From positions 36,499 to 100,498 of the forward strand of contig CAZSXT010000011.1 of NCBI GenBank assembly GCA_964611435.1: 64,000 bases of DNA, given 5' to 3'. A program made the translations under genes and the position numbers. Under the pieces are notes generated by a model. That model made no database searches. It saw nothing but the letters and a program-made list of their open reading frames with translations, and was not told the origin of the DNA. The first letter of the stretch is position 1. Each line of letters opens with the position of its first letter. The DNA comes from JAYPHU01 sp964611435 (GTDB lineage Bacteria > Pseudomonadota > Alphaproteobacteria > Rhodospirillales > UBA2165). Shown here piece after piece: positions 51,587 to 60,746 of this stretch.

Positions 51587-52905
51587 CCGGCTGCCCGCGG
51601 CCGCCGCATCATCCACCAGAGGAGTAACAGCCCCGGAATCGCCGCCACGGTGGTCAGGATAAAAAAGCTGACCCAATCCATCTGATCCGCAAGCCAGCCG
51701 GCGCCTGACGACATCACGGTTCGCGAAAACGCCATGAAAGAGGTAAGCAGCGCATACTGAGTAGCCGTGTAGGCGACGCTGCAGAGACTCGCCAGATAGG
51801 CGACAAAGGCAGTGGTCCCCATGCCGGTGGTGATATTTTCGACGGCGATGGTCACCGCCAGCATGGTCAGATCGTTTCCCGCCAGGGCCTGGGCGACGAA
51901 CACCAGGTTCGATGCCGCCATCAGGATGCCGGTGATCATCAGACCCCACATAATCCCGGTCCGGGCCAGCAGGATGCCGCCCAGGAACCCGCCGGCAATG
52001 ATCGCGTTGAATCCGAAGATTTTCACCACGCCGGCGATTTCCGTGTTGGTGAAGCCGATCTCCAGGAAGAACGGCACTTTCATCACCGCCAGCACGGCAT
52101 CGCCGAATTTATACAATAGAATAAGTCCGATGACCGCCAGCCAGGCATCCTTGGTCATAAAGTCTTTCAGGGGACGCACAGTGGCCGTATGCACGGCGGC
52201 CAGCGGATTTGCCAAACGCCCGCTCAACCCGCCTTTCGCCGAGAGACGGACGGCGGTCGCCCGTTCGGCGGCGCTCACGTCTTCCGCGCCGGGGTGGGGC
52301 GGTTCCGGGCTGATGAGAATGATCACCAAGCCGATTAGGACCAACGTCGCCATACCGGTAAACACCCAGGCCCAAGGAAATAGATCGGCGAATATCAGTC
52401 CGGCCGCACCACCGCCCACTTGCCCAAGCCGCCAGCCGAACACAAAGGTGGCTGAGCCGGCGGCCAGTTCGTCCTCTCCCAAGCTTTCCACCCGGTAGGC
52501 ATCCAGAACGATATCCTGACTGGCGGAGAAAAACGCGACGCCGAGGACGAAGACGGCCGTCAGTACGATGTCTTTGGCTGGGTCGGTCAGGCCCATGGCG
52601 ATGATGGCGCAGAACAACGCCGCCTGGGTCAGCGCCGCCCAGCCGCGCCGGCGGCCAAGCGCATTGGAAAGCACCGGCAAGGACAGCCGGTCCATGAACG
52701 GGGCCCACAGAAACTTGATGGCATAGGGCAGACTCACCAAGGCAAACAAGCCGATGGAGGTTTTGGATACGCCGGCGCCGGCCAGCCAAGCGGACAGGGG
52801 TTCCGCCAGCACGCCAAACGGCAAGCCACTGGAGAAGCCGAGAAACACGAGCACCAACATGATGCGGCTGCCATAGACCTTAACGGCGGCGGACCAGTCC
52901 TTCAC
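51583..52905 (-). CDS. AmpG-like MFS permease
   Basis: 440-aa major facilitator with about 12 helices. The start KVYGSRIMLVLVFLGFSSGL, PLSAWLAGAGVSKTSIGLF and YAIKFLWAPFMDRL match the AmpG muropeptide permease family. It could import anhydromuropeptides for cell-wall recycling, but other substrates are possible as related genes occur in glycan loci. GTG start overlapping the neighbouring GT9 stop (GTGA). AmpG is not usually in an LPS locus, which makes the position unusual. Confidence 0.8.
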   Translation of the reverse strand: MKDWSAAVKVYGSRIMLVLVFLGFSSGLPFGVLAEPLSAWLAGAGVSKTSIGLFALVSLPYAIKFLWAPFMDRLSLPVLSNALGRRRGWAALTQAALFCAIIAMGLTDPAKDIVLTAVFVLGVAFFSASQDIVLDAYRVESLGEDELAAGSATFVFGWRLGQVGGGAAGLIFADLFPWAWVFTGMATLVLIGLVIILISPEPPHPGAEDVSAAERATAVRLSAKGGLSGRLANPLAAVHTATVRPLKDFMTKDAWLAVIGLILLYKFGDAVLAVMKVPFFLEIGFTNTEIAGVVKIFGFNAIIAGGFLGGILLARTGIMWGLMITGILMAASNLVFVAQALAGNDLTMLAVTIAVENITTGMGTTAFVAYLASLCSVAYTATQYALLTSFMAFSRTVMSSGAGWLADQMDWVSFFILTTVAAIPGLLLLWWMMRRPRAAG

Positions 52906-54017
52906 GACGATGCGGATCCGCTGAGCAACTTCTCCGCCTTGGCCAGGATCGCCGTCCGATCAAGCCGCGCCACGCAGGGAAATCGGCCGTCTTCCGCCGG
53001 TAGGGTGCAAGTCCCCAAACAACCCTCGCAGTCCATAGGCGTATGGACAAAGTGTGCATTCGGTGGCGTGATCTCGGGCGCATAGGGCACGATCTCGCCG
53101 ACGTAGGCAGCGCTCGCCAAACACAGGGTCGGCGTGCCGGCCATCACGCCCAGATGCATCGTCGCGGTGTCGACGGACACCAACAGTTTGGCCGCGCGGA
53201 GAAGCGGCAGCATTTCGTTGAACCGCCGGCCGTCAAACCGGACATTTGGACGGTCGAGGAGCGATTTGAAGTCCGGGTTCTTGTCGAGATCGCCTGGTGC
53301 GCCCGTCAGGACGATATCTCGCTCCGAACCCACTAGATCAATCAAGTCCTCATATAGACTCGCCGGGCTTTGTTTTTGCCTTACGGCGGAAAACGGCGCG
53401 AGCAGAATTGTTTCCCGCGCGAGCGCTTCCGCCGGCGGCAACCGGTCGGGCGGCAGAACGATCAGCGGCGGCGGATCATCCTGGCCAGTCAGCCAATTGG
53501 CGTAGTTTGACCAGCGCACAACTTTGTCCAGATGATCGGGGCCGCTGTCGAACACCCGCGCGAAGATAGTTTCGTTTTCAGCCAGCGCCCGGTCATATTT
53601 TTGCCAGGATCGCGCCTTCATGGCCAAGGTTTCGGTCGCCGCAGCAGCCTTTAGCATGGCTTCGTCCCGTTTCGGATGACGCAGGAAATCGCTGGTAAGC
53701 GCCAGCCGGTAATTGGCTTGAAACAATCGGTCGTCTGTTTCCCGCCGGTGGCGCCGGTCCTTGGAGTAGCGGTCAAAATCGACGGCGACGATATTGGCCA
53801 AACCCTCGAACAAAAACCCCATCCCGGCGGCGTCGTTGCGCAGCACCAATGTGACCGGCTCGCCATTTGCAAGGGGGACAAGCCGGGGGAGAATCAATGA
53901 GAACAAGGCCGTATCGCCCAGCCCCCCGGCAGAGATCACCAGCAGTCCGGACGGTGGTTCAACAGCCCGGCGTTCAGCCGACCCACGCCGCCATGGAAGA
54001 AGATCGCCCAGCGCCAT
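52902..54017 (-). CDS. GT9 glycosyltransferase B
   Basis: 371-aa heptosyltransferase-like enzyme. VISAGGLGDTALFSLILPRL is the GT-B N-terminus; LLAPFSAVRQKQSP and SVDTATMHLGVMAGTP form the donor half. A C-terminal Cys motif CX2CX3CX10C (CEGCLGTC followed by RFPC) is present, a pattern seen in a known GT9 subgroup and of unknown function. Immediately downstream of the methyltransferase gene (3-base gap) and coupled to the AmpG-like gene. Confidence 0.84.
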   Translation of the reverse strand: MALGDLLPWRRGSAERRAVEPPSGLLVISAGGLGDTALFSLILPRLVPLANGEPVTLVLRNDAAGMGFLFEGLANIVAVDFDRYSKDRRHRRETDDRLFQANYRLALTSDFLRHPKRDEAMLKAAAATETLAMKARSWQKYDRALAENETIFARVFDSGPDHLDKVVRWSNYANWLTGQDDPPPLIVLPPDRLPPAEALARETILLAPFSAVRQKQSPASLYEDLIDLVGSERDIVLTGAPGDLDKNPDFKSLLDRPNVRFDGRRFNEMLPLLRAAKLLVSVDTATMHLGVMAGTPTLCLASAAYVGEIVPYAPEITPPNAHFVHTPMDCEGCLGTCTLPAEDGRFPCVARLDRTAILAKAEKLLSGSASS

Positions 54018-54020
54018 GTC

Positions 54021-54734
54021 TCAACCGGTGGCTTCGTCCGGTCGCGATTCCAGCACGGCGATAAAGTTCGCCGACCAGATTTTCGGCGGCTCGGTCAACA
54101 TCACATTGAGGATGGATTCCAGGATCGCCTCTTTCATCCGGCGGATGCCCTTGCTGCGCCGCTGGGGGATGGCGGAGACCAAGTTATAATTCGCAGCGAG
54201 CGCCACTTGTTTTAGGCTGTTCGCGTTGTAGGCGCCTTTGTGCGTAAGATCGCCGAACTGATACTGCATGGCCCACGGAGATTCCATGTTGGGCATGCGT
54301 AGCGTGATCCGTCCGCTCGGGTTCAGGATGGCTCGGAAGGCCTTAAGCAACCGAACACCATCCTGCGGAGAAAAATGTTCGAACACATCGAACAGGACGA
54401 TGTGATCGAAAGTGTCACTCCCCGCCGTCCTGTCCAAAAAATCCCAAATATCCTGCACGGCAAAATTTTGTTTTATGGAATCCGGCAAGACTTCGAGGAC
54501 GGCTTCGTCCGTATCCAGGCCGAAGTACCGCGCCACGCCCTTGTGTTCCAAATAGGCCAAAAACATGCCTGTGCCGCTGCCGACTTCCAGCACGGCAGAT
54601 GACGTTTCGCAGCCGGCGGCCGTCCAGAACTCATAGTCGAACTGTTGAATATGCTTGGACTTCAGAACAGGCGGCTCATAGGGGCGGAACCCGGTATACA
54701 CATCGTAAAAATTGACTTCTGTCTGGTCCGCCAT
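54021..54734 (-). CDS. Class I SAM-dependent methyltransferase
   Basis: 237-aa methyltransferase. The SAM loop is SAVLEVGSGTGMFLAYL, and post-I acidic FGLDTDEAVLEVLP and VLFDVFEHFSPQDG follow. Sequences of this type often methylate glycans or small acceptors in surface polysaccharide loci. ATG 54734 has AGGAA 7 bases upstream; a 21-codon longer frame would overlap the next gene. Between two GT9 genes, so glycan methylation is the likeliest role (inferred). Confidence 0.8.
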   Translation of the reverse strand: MADQTEVNFYDVYTGFRPYEPPVLKSKHIQQFDYEFWTAAGCETSSAVLEVGSGTGMFLAYLEHKGVARYFGLDTDEAVLEVLPDSIKQNFAVQDIWDFLDRTAGSDTFDHIVLFDVFEHFSPQDGVRLLKAFRAILNPSGRITLRMPNMESPWAMQYQFGDLTHKGAYNANSLKQVALAANYNLVSAIPQRRSKGIRRMKEAILESILNVMLTEPPKIWSANFIAVLESRPDEATG

Positions 54735-54774
54735 TTGCCGTTCCTGGTTGCGCCGCTTTGCCGACAGTGAATTG

Positions 54775-56022
54775 TTATGCTCCGGCTTGGTTAACAACCT
54801 GTTTGGACGGCAGCAAACCTTTGATGACTGCCCAGGCCTTCTCCACCTTCACCGCACTCACACACGGAAACACCTCAAACTTGCTGTTACGGAGGTGACA
54901 CCGCCAGAAACAGTGATAACACGGCATTTCCTCGTAGACGAACTTCGCATGAGGCGGGGTGATCGCCGACGGGTACGGTACAAAACTCCCGAAATGCCCG
55001 CCGCCGACGATGACTAACGTCGGCGCGCCCAGGGCGATGCTCAGATGCGCCGGCCCGGTGTCGTTGCTGATGACACAGGCGGCATGCTTCAGCGTATCCA
55101 ATAAGCCTTCCAGACTGGTTTTTCCAATCAAGTCGATCACCCGATCATCGTCGCCGAACCTGTCACGATGGTCGCCGGCGCGCTCACCCGGACCACCGAC
55201 GATGACCACACGGTATCCCTGGTCCAGCAGGCGCTCGGCAATATCCAGATAATTTTTGAATGGCCAGCGGCGGCCGTATTCATTGCTGCCGGGATTAAGC
55301 ACAACATAGGGGCTGCCTTCCGGCACCGGCGGCGCATTATCGCGCCAGGATATTTTCGGCGGTTCGGGCTGAACTTCCCGCCTGGCCAGGTGCGACAGGA
55401 AGCGATAATGCCGGACGATCTCATGAGCCGGATAGACGCCCGTGTCCACGACCTCATCAACCTGACTGAGATAGTAGGTGAACTCGGTCCGGGTCGGCTC
55501 GTTGATGAACGGATAGGACACAATTGTTTTATGCGCGGCGGAGAGCCAGACCAGACTGTCCGCCATCATCGCCCGGCGAAAGTAAGAGTCCGAGATTGTC
55601 GTCTCCGGGGCAAGTATCCGCACCATCAGGCCGATTTTGAACCGGTACAGGGGCTGGCGCGCGAAGGCGTGCTCATCGATAGCCAAAAATCTGTAGCCCT
55701 CGAACACTTCACCGGCGATGGCCGCCCAGCTTTTGCATCCCAGAACCGTAATCTCGGATCTTTCGTAACCCAATACATCGCCATAGGCGTCTAGGGACCG
55801 ACGAAACAGGACCATGTCACCGATTCCGTCCATCCGCACCACCAACAGTCCGCGCGGTTTTTTAAACACCGGCCAGTGCCGAGCAATCAGATCGAACAGA
55901 CGAAACAGCCACCAGCGCCGGCGCATACCGGCCGGCAATATTCGCCAGAACCAAGACGTTTTGAATTGCCGGGACGCCCCGGACGCGCCGCCGGCCGGCA
56001 ATGAGAGCTGCTCCACCGTCAT
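54775..56022 (-). CDS. GT9 glycosyltransferase C
   Basis: 415-aa heptosyltransferase-like enzyme with a basic N-terminal extension (LPAGMRRRWWLFRLFDLIARH) before the GT-B start RGLLVVRMDGIGDMVLFRRS. Donor half: VVLNPGSNEYGRRWPFKNYL and CVISNDTGPAHLSIALGAPT. C-terminal CX2CX3CX11C motif (CYHCFWRC and later FPC) as in gene B. First of the methyltransferase-GT9-AmpG run. Likely adds a sugar to LPS core or a related glycan. Confidence 0.84.
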   Translation of the reverse strand: MTVEQLSLPAGGASGASRQFKTSWFWRILPAGMRRRWWLFRLFDLIARHWPVFKKPRGLLVVRMDGIGDMVLFRRSLDAYGDVLGYERSEITVLGCKSWAAIAGEVFEGYRFLAIDEHAFARQPLYRFKIGLMVRILAPETTISDSYFRRAMMADSLVWLSAAHKTIVSYPFINEPTRTEFTYYLSQVDEVVDTGVYPAHEIVRHYRFLSHLARREVQPEPPKISWRDNAPPVPEGSPYVVLNPGSNEYGRRWPFKNYLDIAERLLDQGYRVVIVGGPGERAGDHRDRFGDDDRVIDLIGKTSLEGLLDTLKHAACVISNDTGPAHLSIALGAPTLVIVGGGHFGSFVPYPSAITPPHAKFVYEEMPCYHCFWRCHLRNSKFEVFPCVSAVKVEKAWAVIKGLLPSKQVVNQAGA

Positions 56023-56086
56023 GAGCTCAGATTACCTCGGACGGTCACCCGGCCACAACGGAGAGATACAACTCGGCTGAGAAAAA

Positions 56087-57079
56087 TCAGCCGAGTTTCT
56101 CCGCTACCAATTTCGCCAGGTCTGTCTCTGCGCGGGCGCCGTAATGGCTGACGATTTCAGCCGCGACAATGCCGCCGATGTCACCACACTCGGCGAGACC
56201 TCTGCCATTTGTATAGCCCCACAGGAAACCGGCGGCATAGGAATCCCCGGCGCCGGTCGTATCAACAACCTTATCGACCTTGTGGGCGTCAAGAACATGG
56301 ACCTCGTCGCCAGCGACCACGATCGAGCCTTTGGCGCTGCGGGTCAGCGCGGCGATTTCGCAATGCCCGCGGACATGCTGCAACGCATCGTCAAAATTAT
56401 CGACCTGATAGAGAGAAGTGATCTCGTCTTCGTTGGCGAATAAAATATCGACGTGGTTGTTGACCAGATCAAGGAAATCGTCCCGGTGCCGGTCCACGCA
56501 GAAAGGATCAGACAGGCTCAAGGACACTTTCCGTCCGGCCCCGGCGGCGATTTTCGCCGCCTTCACAAAAGCCTCTTTGGCCAGGGGCGGATCCCACAAA
56601 TAACCCTCCAGATAGGTCACGGCCGAGCGGCTGATCAGATCCTCGTCAATATCATCAGGCCCCAGTTCCACGCTCGCGCCCAAGAAAGTCTGCATGGTCC
56701 GCTCGGCATCGGGGGTCACAAAGATCAGGCAGCGGGCCGTCGGCGCGCCGTCTTCCTTGGGCTTGGTGTCGAAGGTCACTCCGCCGGCCCGGATGTCATG
56801 ACGGAAGACATCGCCCAGTTGGTCGTTTCTGACCTTGCCGATAAAGGCGCCCTTGCCGCCCAGGGAGGCCAGGCAAGCGATGGTGTTCGCCGCCGAGCCG
56901 CCGGACACTTCCACACCCGGGCCCATCTTGGCGTAAAGTCCCTCGGCCTGATCCGCGTCGATCAGGGTCATCGCACCCTTGGCGAGACCATTTTCGTTGA
57001 GAAAATCATCGTCAGTTTGGGAGAGAACGTCGACGATGGCGTTGCCGATGCCGATTACATCAATGTCGGTCTGTGTCAT
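56087..57079 (-). CDS. PfkB-family kinase, adenosine kinase type
   Basis: 330-aa sugar/nucleoside kinase. The N-terminus DVIGIGNAIVDVLSQTDDDF matches adenosine kinases; VSGGSAANTIACLASLGG and DTTGAGDSYAAGFLWG with the catalytic Asp mark the family. It could phosphorylate adenosine for purine salvage. Other PfkB members (ribokinase, fructokinase) are less likely from the N-terminus. 64 bases upstream of GT9 C on the same strand. Confidence 0.82.
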   Translation of the reverse strand: MTQTDIDVIGIGNAIVDVLSQTDDDFLNENGLAKGAMTLIDADQAEGLYAKMGPGVEVSGGSAANTIACLASLGGKGAFIGKVRNDQLGDVFRHDIRAGGVTFDTKPKEDGAPTARCLIFVTPDAERTMQTFLGASVELGPDDIDEDLISRSAVTYLEGYLWDPPLAKEAFVKAAKIAAGAGRKVSLSLSDPFCVDRHRDDFLDLVNNHVDILFANEDEITSLYQVDNFDDALQHVRGHCEIAALTRSAKGSIVVAGDEVHVLDAHKVDKVVDTTGAGDSYAAGFLWGYTNGRGLAECGDIGGIVAAEIVSHYGARAETDLAKLVAEKLG

Positions 57080-57248
57080 GAAATATCCATTATTTGCGGG
57101 TCTAAATTTTTCTCAGTATACCGGGCGCGCCTTGCGTCTCAAGCCTGTTCGCCGGGAGGGACGCAGATACCACACTTGCGGCTCGCCGACATCGGCGATA
57201 AACACGAACCGGTTCAAGCACCGCTTTTATCCTGAGGAAGACATATTC

Positions 57249-57947
57249 ATGACACGCGCATTTAAACTGGCGTTCGCGCAATTGGGGGACAAGTCCTTCC
57301 GCCGCGTGATTTGGATCGGCATCATTGGTTCGGCCGTTATTTTCGCCCTACTTTGGACGGCGGTCGGGTACCTGTTGTTCAACACGTCGCTGTTTGCTCT
57401 GGATGGGTGGCTATCCTTCCTAAACGACTGGCTGGAAGGCGTCTCGGATGCGCTGGGAACGGCCTTGGTCGTATTCCTGTCTTGGTTGTTGTTCCCATCC
57501 GTGGTCACATTGATTGTCAGTTTTTACCTGGAAGCCACAGCTCAGGCAGTGGAGGACAAACATTATCCCCATCTGCCGGAAACCCGGGGACAACCGATCA
57601 GCGAAGTTCTTATGGTGACCGTGAAATTTTCATTGCTTGCCATTTTTCTTAATATTCTGGCCCTGCCGGTTTATGCAGTTCTATTTTTTATCGGGCCCTT
57701 CAATCTTTTTGTCTTCTACGCCTTGAACGGGTATCTTCTGGGCCGGGAATTTTTCGAGCTGGTCGCCCACCGGCGGCTGGACCCAAGGGGGGCGCTCTAC
57801 CTTCGAAGCGCCTTTCGGGGACAGCTCTTTCTTGCCGGGGTTGTCATTGCGTTTATGATGACGATTCCGATTCTGAACCTTTTGGCGTCCGTCATTGCGA
57901 CCGCCGCGTTGGTGCATTTGGTTCAAGGGTGGCGCACCCGGCTTTAG
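57249..57947 (+). CDS. EI24-domain membrane protein (CysZ-like)
   Basis: 232-aa inner membrane protein with about five helices: VIWIGIIGSAVIFALLWTAV, LGTALVVFLSWLLFPSVV, SLLAIFLNILALPVYAVLFF and LFLAGVVIAFMMTIPILNLL. The EI24/CysZ fold is suggested by the N-terminal helix pair and the family FLNILALPVYA region. CysZ transports sulfate in some bacteria; no sulfate-assimilation gene is adjacent, so function is open. ATG 57249 has GAGGAAG upstream; the longer frame upstream is non-conserved. Confidence 0.75.
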   Translation: MTRAFKLAFAQLGDKSFRRVIWIGIIGSAVIFALLWTAVGYLLFNTSLFALDGWLSFLNDWLEGVSDALGTALVVFLSWLLFPSVVTLIVSFYLEATAQAVEDKHYPHLPETRGQPISEVLMVTVKFSLLAIFLNILALPVYAVLFFIGPFNLFVFYALNGYLLGREFFELVAHRRLDPRGALYLRSAFRGQLFLAGVVIAFMMTIPILNLLASVIATAALVHLVQGWRTRL

Positions 57948-57974
57948 GCGTCTGAAGGCGCGTAACACCGCCGG

Positions 57975-58022
57975 GGTTTAGGCAAGGATTTAGGCAGGGA
58001 TTTAGGCCGGAATTTAGGAAAG
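57975..58022 (+). repeat. Four-copy 12-bp tandem repeat ahead of bactofilin
   Basis: Four imperfect units of 12 bases (GGTTTAGGCAAG, GATTTAGGCAGG, GATTTAGGCCGG, AATTTAGGAAAG) end 11 bases before the bactofilin ATG. The last unit contains the AGGAAAGG that serves as its ribosome site. Slippage could change the spacing upstream of that site but not the gene frame. Confidence 0.75.
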
Positions 58023-58033
58023 GCACGTTGACG

Positions 58034-58606
58034 ATGTTCACCAAAGACAAAGACAAAAACGCCGGAGGAAGCGCGGCGCAGAATGACGCCGAAAACGGAT
58101 CGAACATGGAGGCGCCGCCGCTCAAGCCATTTTCCAAAAAGGGCACTCATGCGCCGTCGAAACCCGCCGGCGGCTCCTTCCGACCGGAAATCCCGCGGCG
58201 GGTCGCCGAGATACCCGGCGGTCCCCGGGACCGGCGTTTGGGTCTGGACGATGACGCCAACCGGCTCACCGTCGGTCGCAACATTTGCCTGAACGGCGAG
58301 ATTACAGCTTGCGAGAAACTGGTGGTCGAAGGCCGGGTTGAAGCCTCCCTGACAGACGCCCATGTGATCGAAGTGGCGCCAACGGGTTACTTCAAGGGCA
58401 ATGCGGATGTAGAGGAAGCCGACATCAGCGGTGTTTTCGAAGGCACCTTGCTGGCCAAGGATAAACTGACCATCCGCAAAGACGGTAAAGTCAGCGGCTC
58501 CGTCCGCTACGGCAAAATCGTGATCGAGGCGGGCGGCGAGATTTCCGGTGACATGGCCTCTTTGGCCCAGGCGGAAGACGGCGGCTCCTCCGACGGCGAC
58601 AGCTAG
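58034..58606 (+). CDS. Bactofilin
   Basis: 190-aa cytoskeletal protein that polymerises without nucleotide. A disordered N-terminus rich in Lys/Pro (about 1-75) precedes the beta-helix core: RNICLNGEITACEKLVVEGRVEA, IEVAPTGYFKGNADVEEADISGVF and GSVRYGKIVIEAGGEIS. ATG 58034 after AGGAAAGGCACG is preferred; a TTG 6 bases earlier is possible. Bactofilins scaffold cell-shape, stalk or peptidoglycan enzymes; the next gene is a lipoprotein, so an envelope role is likely. Confidence 0.92.
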   Translation: MFTKDKDKNAGGSAAQNDAENGSNMEAPPLKPFSKKGTHAPSKPAGGSFRPEIPRRVAEIPGGPRDRRLGLDDDANRLTVGRNICLNGEITACEKLVVEGRVEASLTDAHVIEVAPTGYFKGNADVEEADISGVFEGTLLAKDKLTIRKDGKVSGSVRYGKIVIEAGGEISGDMASLAQAEDGGSSDGDS

Positions 58607-58648
58607 GACGACGGCTTGGCCTCCCCGGCCAAAAATGAGGCAGACCAA

Positions 58649-60007
58649 GTGCCGTCCGGCGTGCGTCTCAAATCAGGACTCGCCCTTGTTGCGCTGACGA
58701 TATTGGTGAGCGCCTGCGCGGCTGACCCGGTGGGCCTGAAGCGCGTGCCCCGGCCGCTGGACGATCAGCAGAATCAAACCGCCCGTCCAGCAGACGGCGG
58801 CGCGCCGGCTCGACAACAAGATGGTCAGCCTGCAGAGGAGGGGCCCGACACTCCAGAATCTCTGACAGAATCCGTGGAGGGAGAGTCCGCGCCAACCGTT
58901 CCGGGGGACGCCCCCGTCGGCCAAGAGCAAGTCGCCGCCCGTGAAATCGATTTGGAGAATTTCAAGGAACGGCTCGCCGGTCTTGAGGCGGACGAAGTCA
59001 GCGAACTTCTCGGTCCCCCCAATTTTGAGCGGTCTGAGCCGCCCGCCAAGATCTGGCAGTATCGGGCGGAAAAGTGCGTCGTCGATGTTTTCCTCTATGA
59101 CGACGATGGCGATCTTTCTGTCGACTTTGTCGAGGTTCGGGGCCGTGACAATGCCGAGGTCGATGAAAAGGCCTGCTTCGCCAGTGTCCTGCAAAACCCA
59201 CCCGGCCAGGCCGGCGGTTCAGAGCCGGCGCCATCCGTTCCCGGCGGGGAGGAACCCCCGGCACTAGCCGAGCCCGAGCCCACTGTGCCCGACGCAGATG
59301 AGCCTCCCGCCCTGGCCGAGCCCGGGCCAGAAGCACCGGGAGCGCCAGCCCCGCCCGCACAACCGGTGCCGCCGGTGAGCACAGGCCCCGGTCCGACACA
59401 GCCCCAGCCGGATGAAGTGCCGGATGGCGCCGGCGGAACCGATGACGGTCCAGCCCCGAGCGGTGGTGACGCACAGAACTTCCAACCGCCGGCCCTGCCG
59501 CCGCCGCCGGAAGACCCGGATCTGCCGCCACCCACCAACCCGCAGGTTCAAGCGCCTGCCGGCGAGGAAATTCCAAGCATCCCTGGCGACGGCCCGCCGG
59601 TAGAGGAGCCGCCCTTGGTAGAAGAGGCGCCAAACGTGCCAGGCGAGGATCCGCCGCCTCTCGCGGGACCGGACCCCGTGGAGCCGCCCTCAGAGGAACC
59701 GCCTTTGGACGAGCCGCCCTTGGACGAACCGGCGCTTGTCGAACCGCCTTCGGCGGAGCCTCCCCTAGCTGAGCCTCCCTTGGTGGACCCCCCCTTGGCT
59801 GAACCGCCGTCCGCTGCGCCGCCGGCCCCACCGCCCGCGGCAGAACCCGCCGCAACGGCGGAACCGGAATCCGAAGCCGACCGTTTGTTGCGGGAGCTGG
59901 AAGAAACGCCCCCTGTCACCTCGGATGTGCCGAGCGCGCCCGACCGGGAGGCGCCTGCACAGGACTTCGACACGGAAAAAGATCCGGATATCTTTGGCGA
60001 CAATTAA
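58649..60007 (+). CDS. Proline/glutamate-rich lipoprotein with an OmlA-like domain
   Basis: 452-aa predicted lipoprotein. GTG 58649 gives an ideal signal peptide (VRLKSGLALVALTILVSAC) with C23 as the lipidated residue and GAGG upstream; a TTG at 58616 is an alternative start. About 95-165 is a compact domain (FKERLAGLEADEVSELLGPP, WQYRAEKCVVDVFLYDDDG) resembling SmpA/OmlA-type folds. The C-terminal about 260 residues are low complexity, Pro/Glu/Ala rich, with imperfect units such as EPPLDEPPLDEP and EPPLAEPPLVDPP. It may bridge the periplasm. Function unknown. Confidence 0.75.
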   Translation: MPSGVRLKSGLALVALTILVSACAADPVGLKRVPRPLDDQQNQTARPADGGAPARQQDGQPAEEGPDTPESLTESVEGESAPTVPGDAPVGQEQVAAREIDLENFKERLAGLEADEVSELLGPPNFERSEPPAKIWQYRAEKCVVDVFLYDDDGDLSVDFVEVRGRDNAEVDEKACFASVLQNPPGQAGGSEPAPSVPGGEEPPALAEPEPTVPDADEPPALAEPGPEAPGAPAPPAQPVPPVSTGPGPTQPQPDEVPDGAGGTDDGPAPSGGDAQNFQPPALPPPPEDPDLPPPTNPQVQAPAGEEIPSIPGDGPPVEEPPLVEEAPNVPGEDPPPLAGPDPVEPPSEEPPLDEPPLDEPALVEPPSAEPPLAEPPLVDPPLAEPPSAAPPAPPPAAEPAATAEPESEADRLLRELEETPPVTSDVPSAPDREAPAQDFDTEKDPDIFGDN

Positions 60008-60016
60008 CAGTCGGGA

Positions 60017-60655
60017 TTATTCAGCGGTGGTCTTGCCCTTAAAGGCGCACTGTTCCCGCACGACACACACCGGGCAGTCAGGCTTGCGCGCCTTGCACAC
60101 ATAACGCCCATGCAGGATCAGCCAATGGTGAGCGTGGCGCTTGAATTCCGCCGGAGTTGTTTTTTCCAGCTTCTTCTCCACTTCCAGCGGCGTCTTGCCC
60201 TTGGCCAGGCCGGTGCGGTTGCCGATCCGGAAAATGTGGGTATCCACGGCGATGGTGGGTTCCCCGAAAGCAATATTGAGCAACACATTGGCGGTCTTGC
60301 GCCCGACGCCCGGCAATTTTTCCAAAGCTTCCCGGTCTTGGGGCACCGTGCTGTTGTGTTCCGTGATCAGCATCTGGCTGAGCTTGATCACGTTTTTGGC
60401 TTTTGAATTAAACAGCCCGATGGTCTTGATGTAATCCTTCAACTTGGCCTCGCCCAGCTTGACCATTTTTTCCGGCGTATCGACCTTCTTGAACAGCGGC
60501 CCTGTCGCCTTGTTCACCCCCACATCGGTGGCCTGGGCCGACAGCACCACGGCGACCAACAATGTATACGGGTTCACGTAGTTGAGCTCCCCCTTGGGTT
60601 CCGGGTTGGCGTCGCGAAGCGCGCTGTAAAACGTCTGGATATCGGCTTTTTTCAT
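60017..60655 (-). CDS. nth: Endonuclease III (Nth)
   Basis: Base excision repair glycosylase/AP lyase for oxidised pyrimidines. 212 aa from ATG 60655 (MKKADIQTF). The helix-hairpin-helix LPGVGRKTANVLLNIAFG has the catalytic K120, and D138 is in AVDTHIFRI. The [4Fe-4S] ligands C187-x6-C194-x2-C197-x5-C203 are complete and match E. coli numbering. A longer frame upstream is spurious. Convergent with the lipoprotein gene across 9 bases and divergent from the DUF2244 gene. Confidence 0.96.
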   Translation of the reverse strand: MKKADIQTFYSALRDANPEPKGELNYVNPYTLLVAVVLSAQATDVGVNKATGPLFKKVDTPEKMVKLGEAKLKDYIKTIGLFNSKAKNVIKLSQMLITEHNSTVPQDREALEKLPGVGRKTANVLLNIAFGEPTIAVDTHIFRIGNRTGLAKGKTPLEVEKKLEKTTPAEFKRHAHHWLILHGRYVCKARKPDCPVCVVREQCAFKGKTTAE

Positions 60656-60746
60656 GGTCTCAGCAGTAACGCATTTCGTCCCTGAAAGAAATCGTTTCGG
60701 GCCGAGCGCGCACCGCGTAAGATGCCGCGCCGAAGAAAGAGCGATC

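Noticed and set aside
58998..59855. Long antisense frame opposite the proline-rich lipoprotein
   Set aside because: It mirrors Pro/Glu repeats as Arg/Ala/Pro-rich sequence, with no start site; low complexity rather than a gene.
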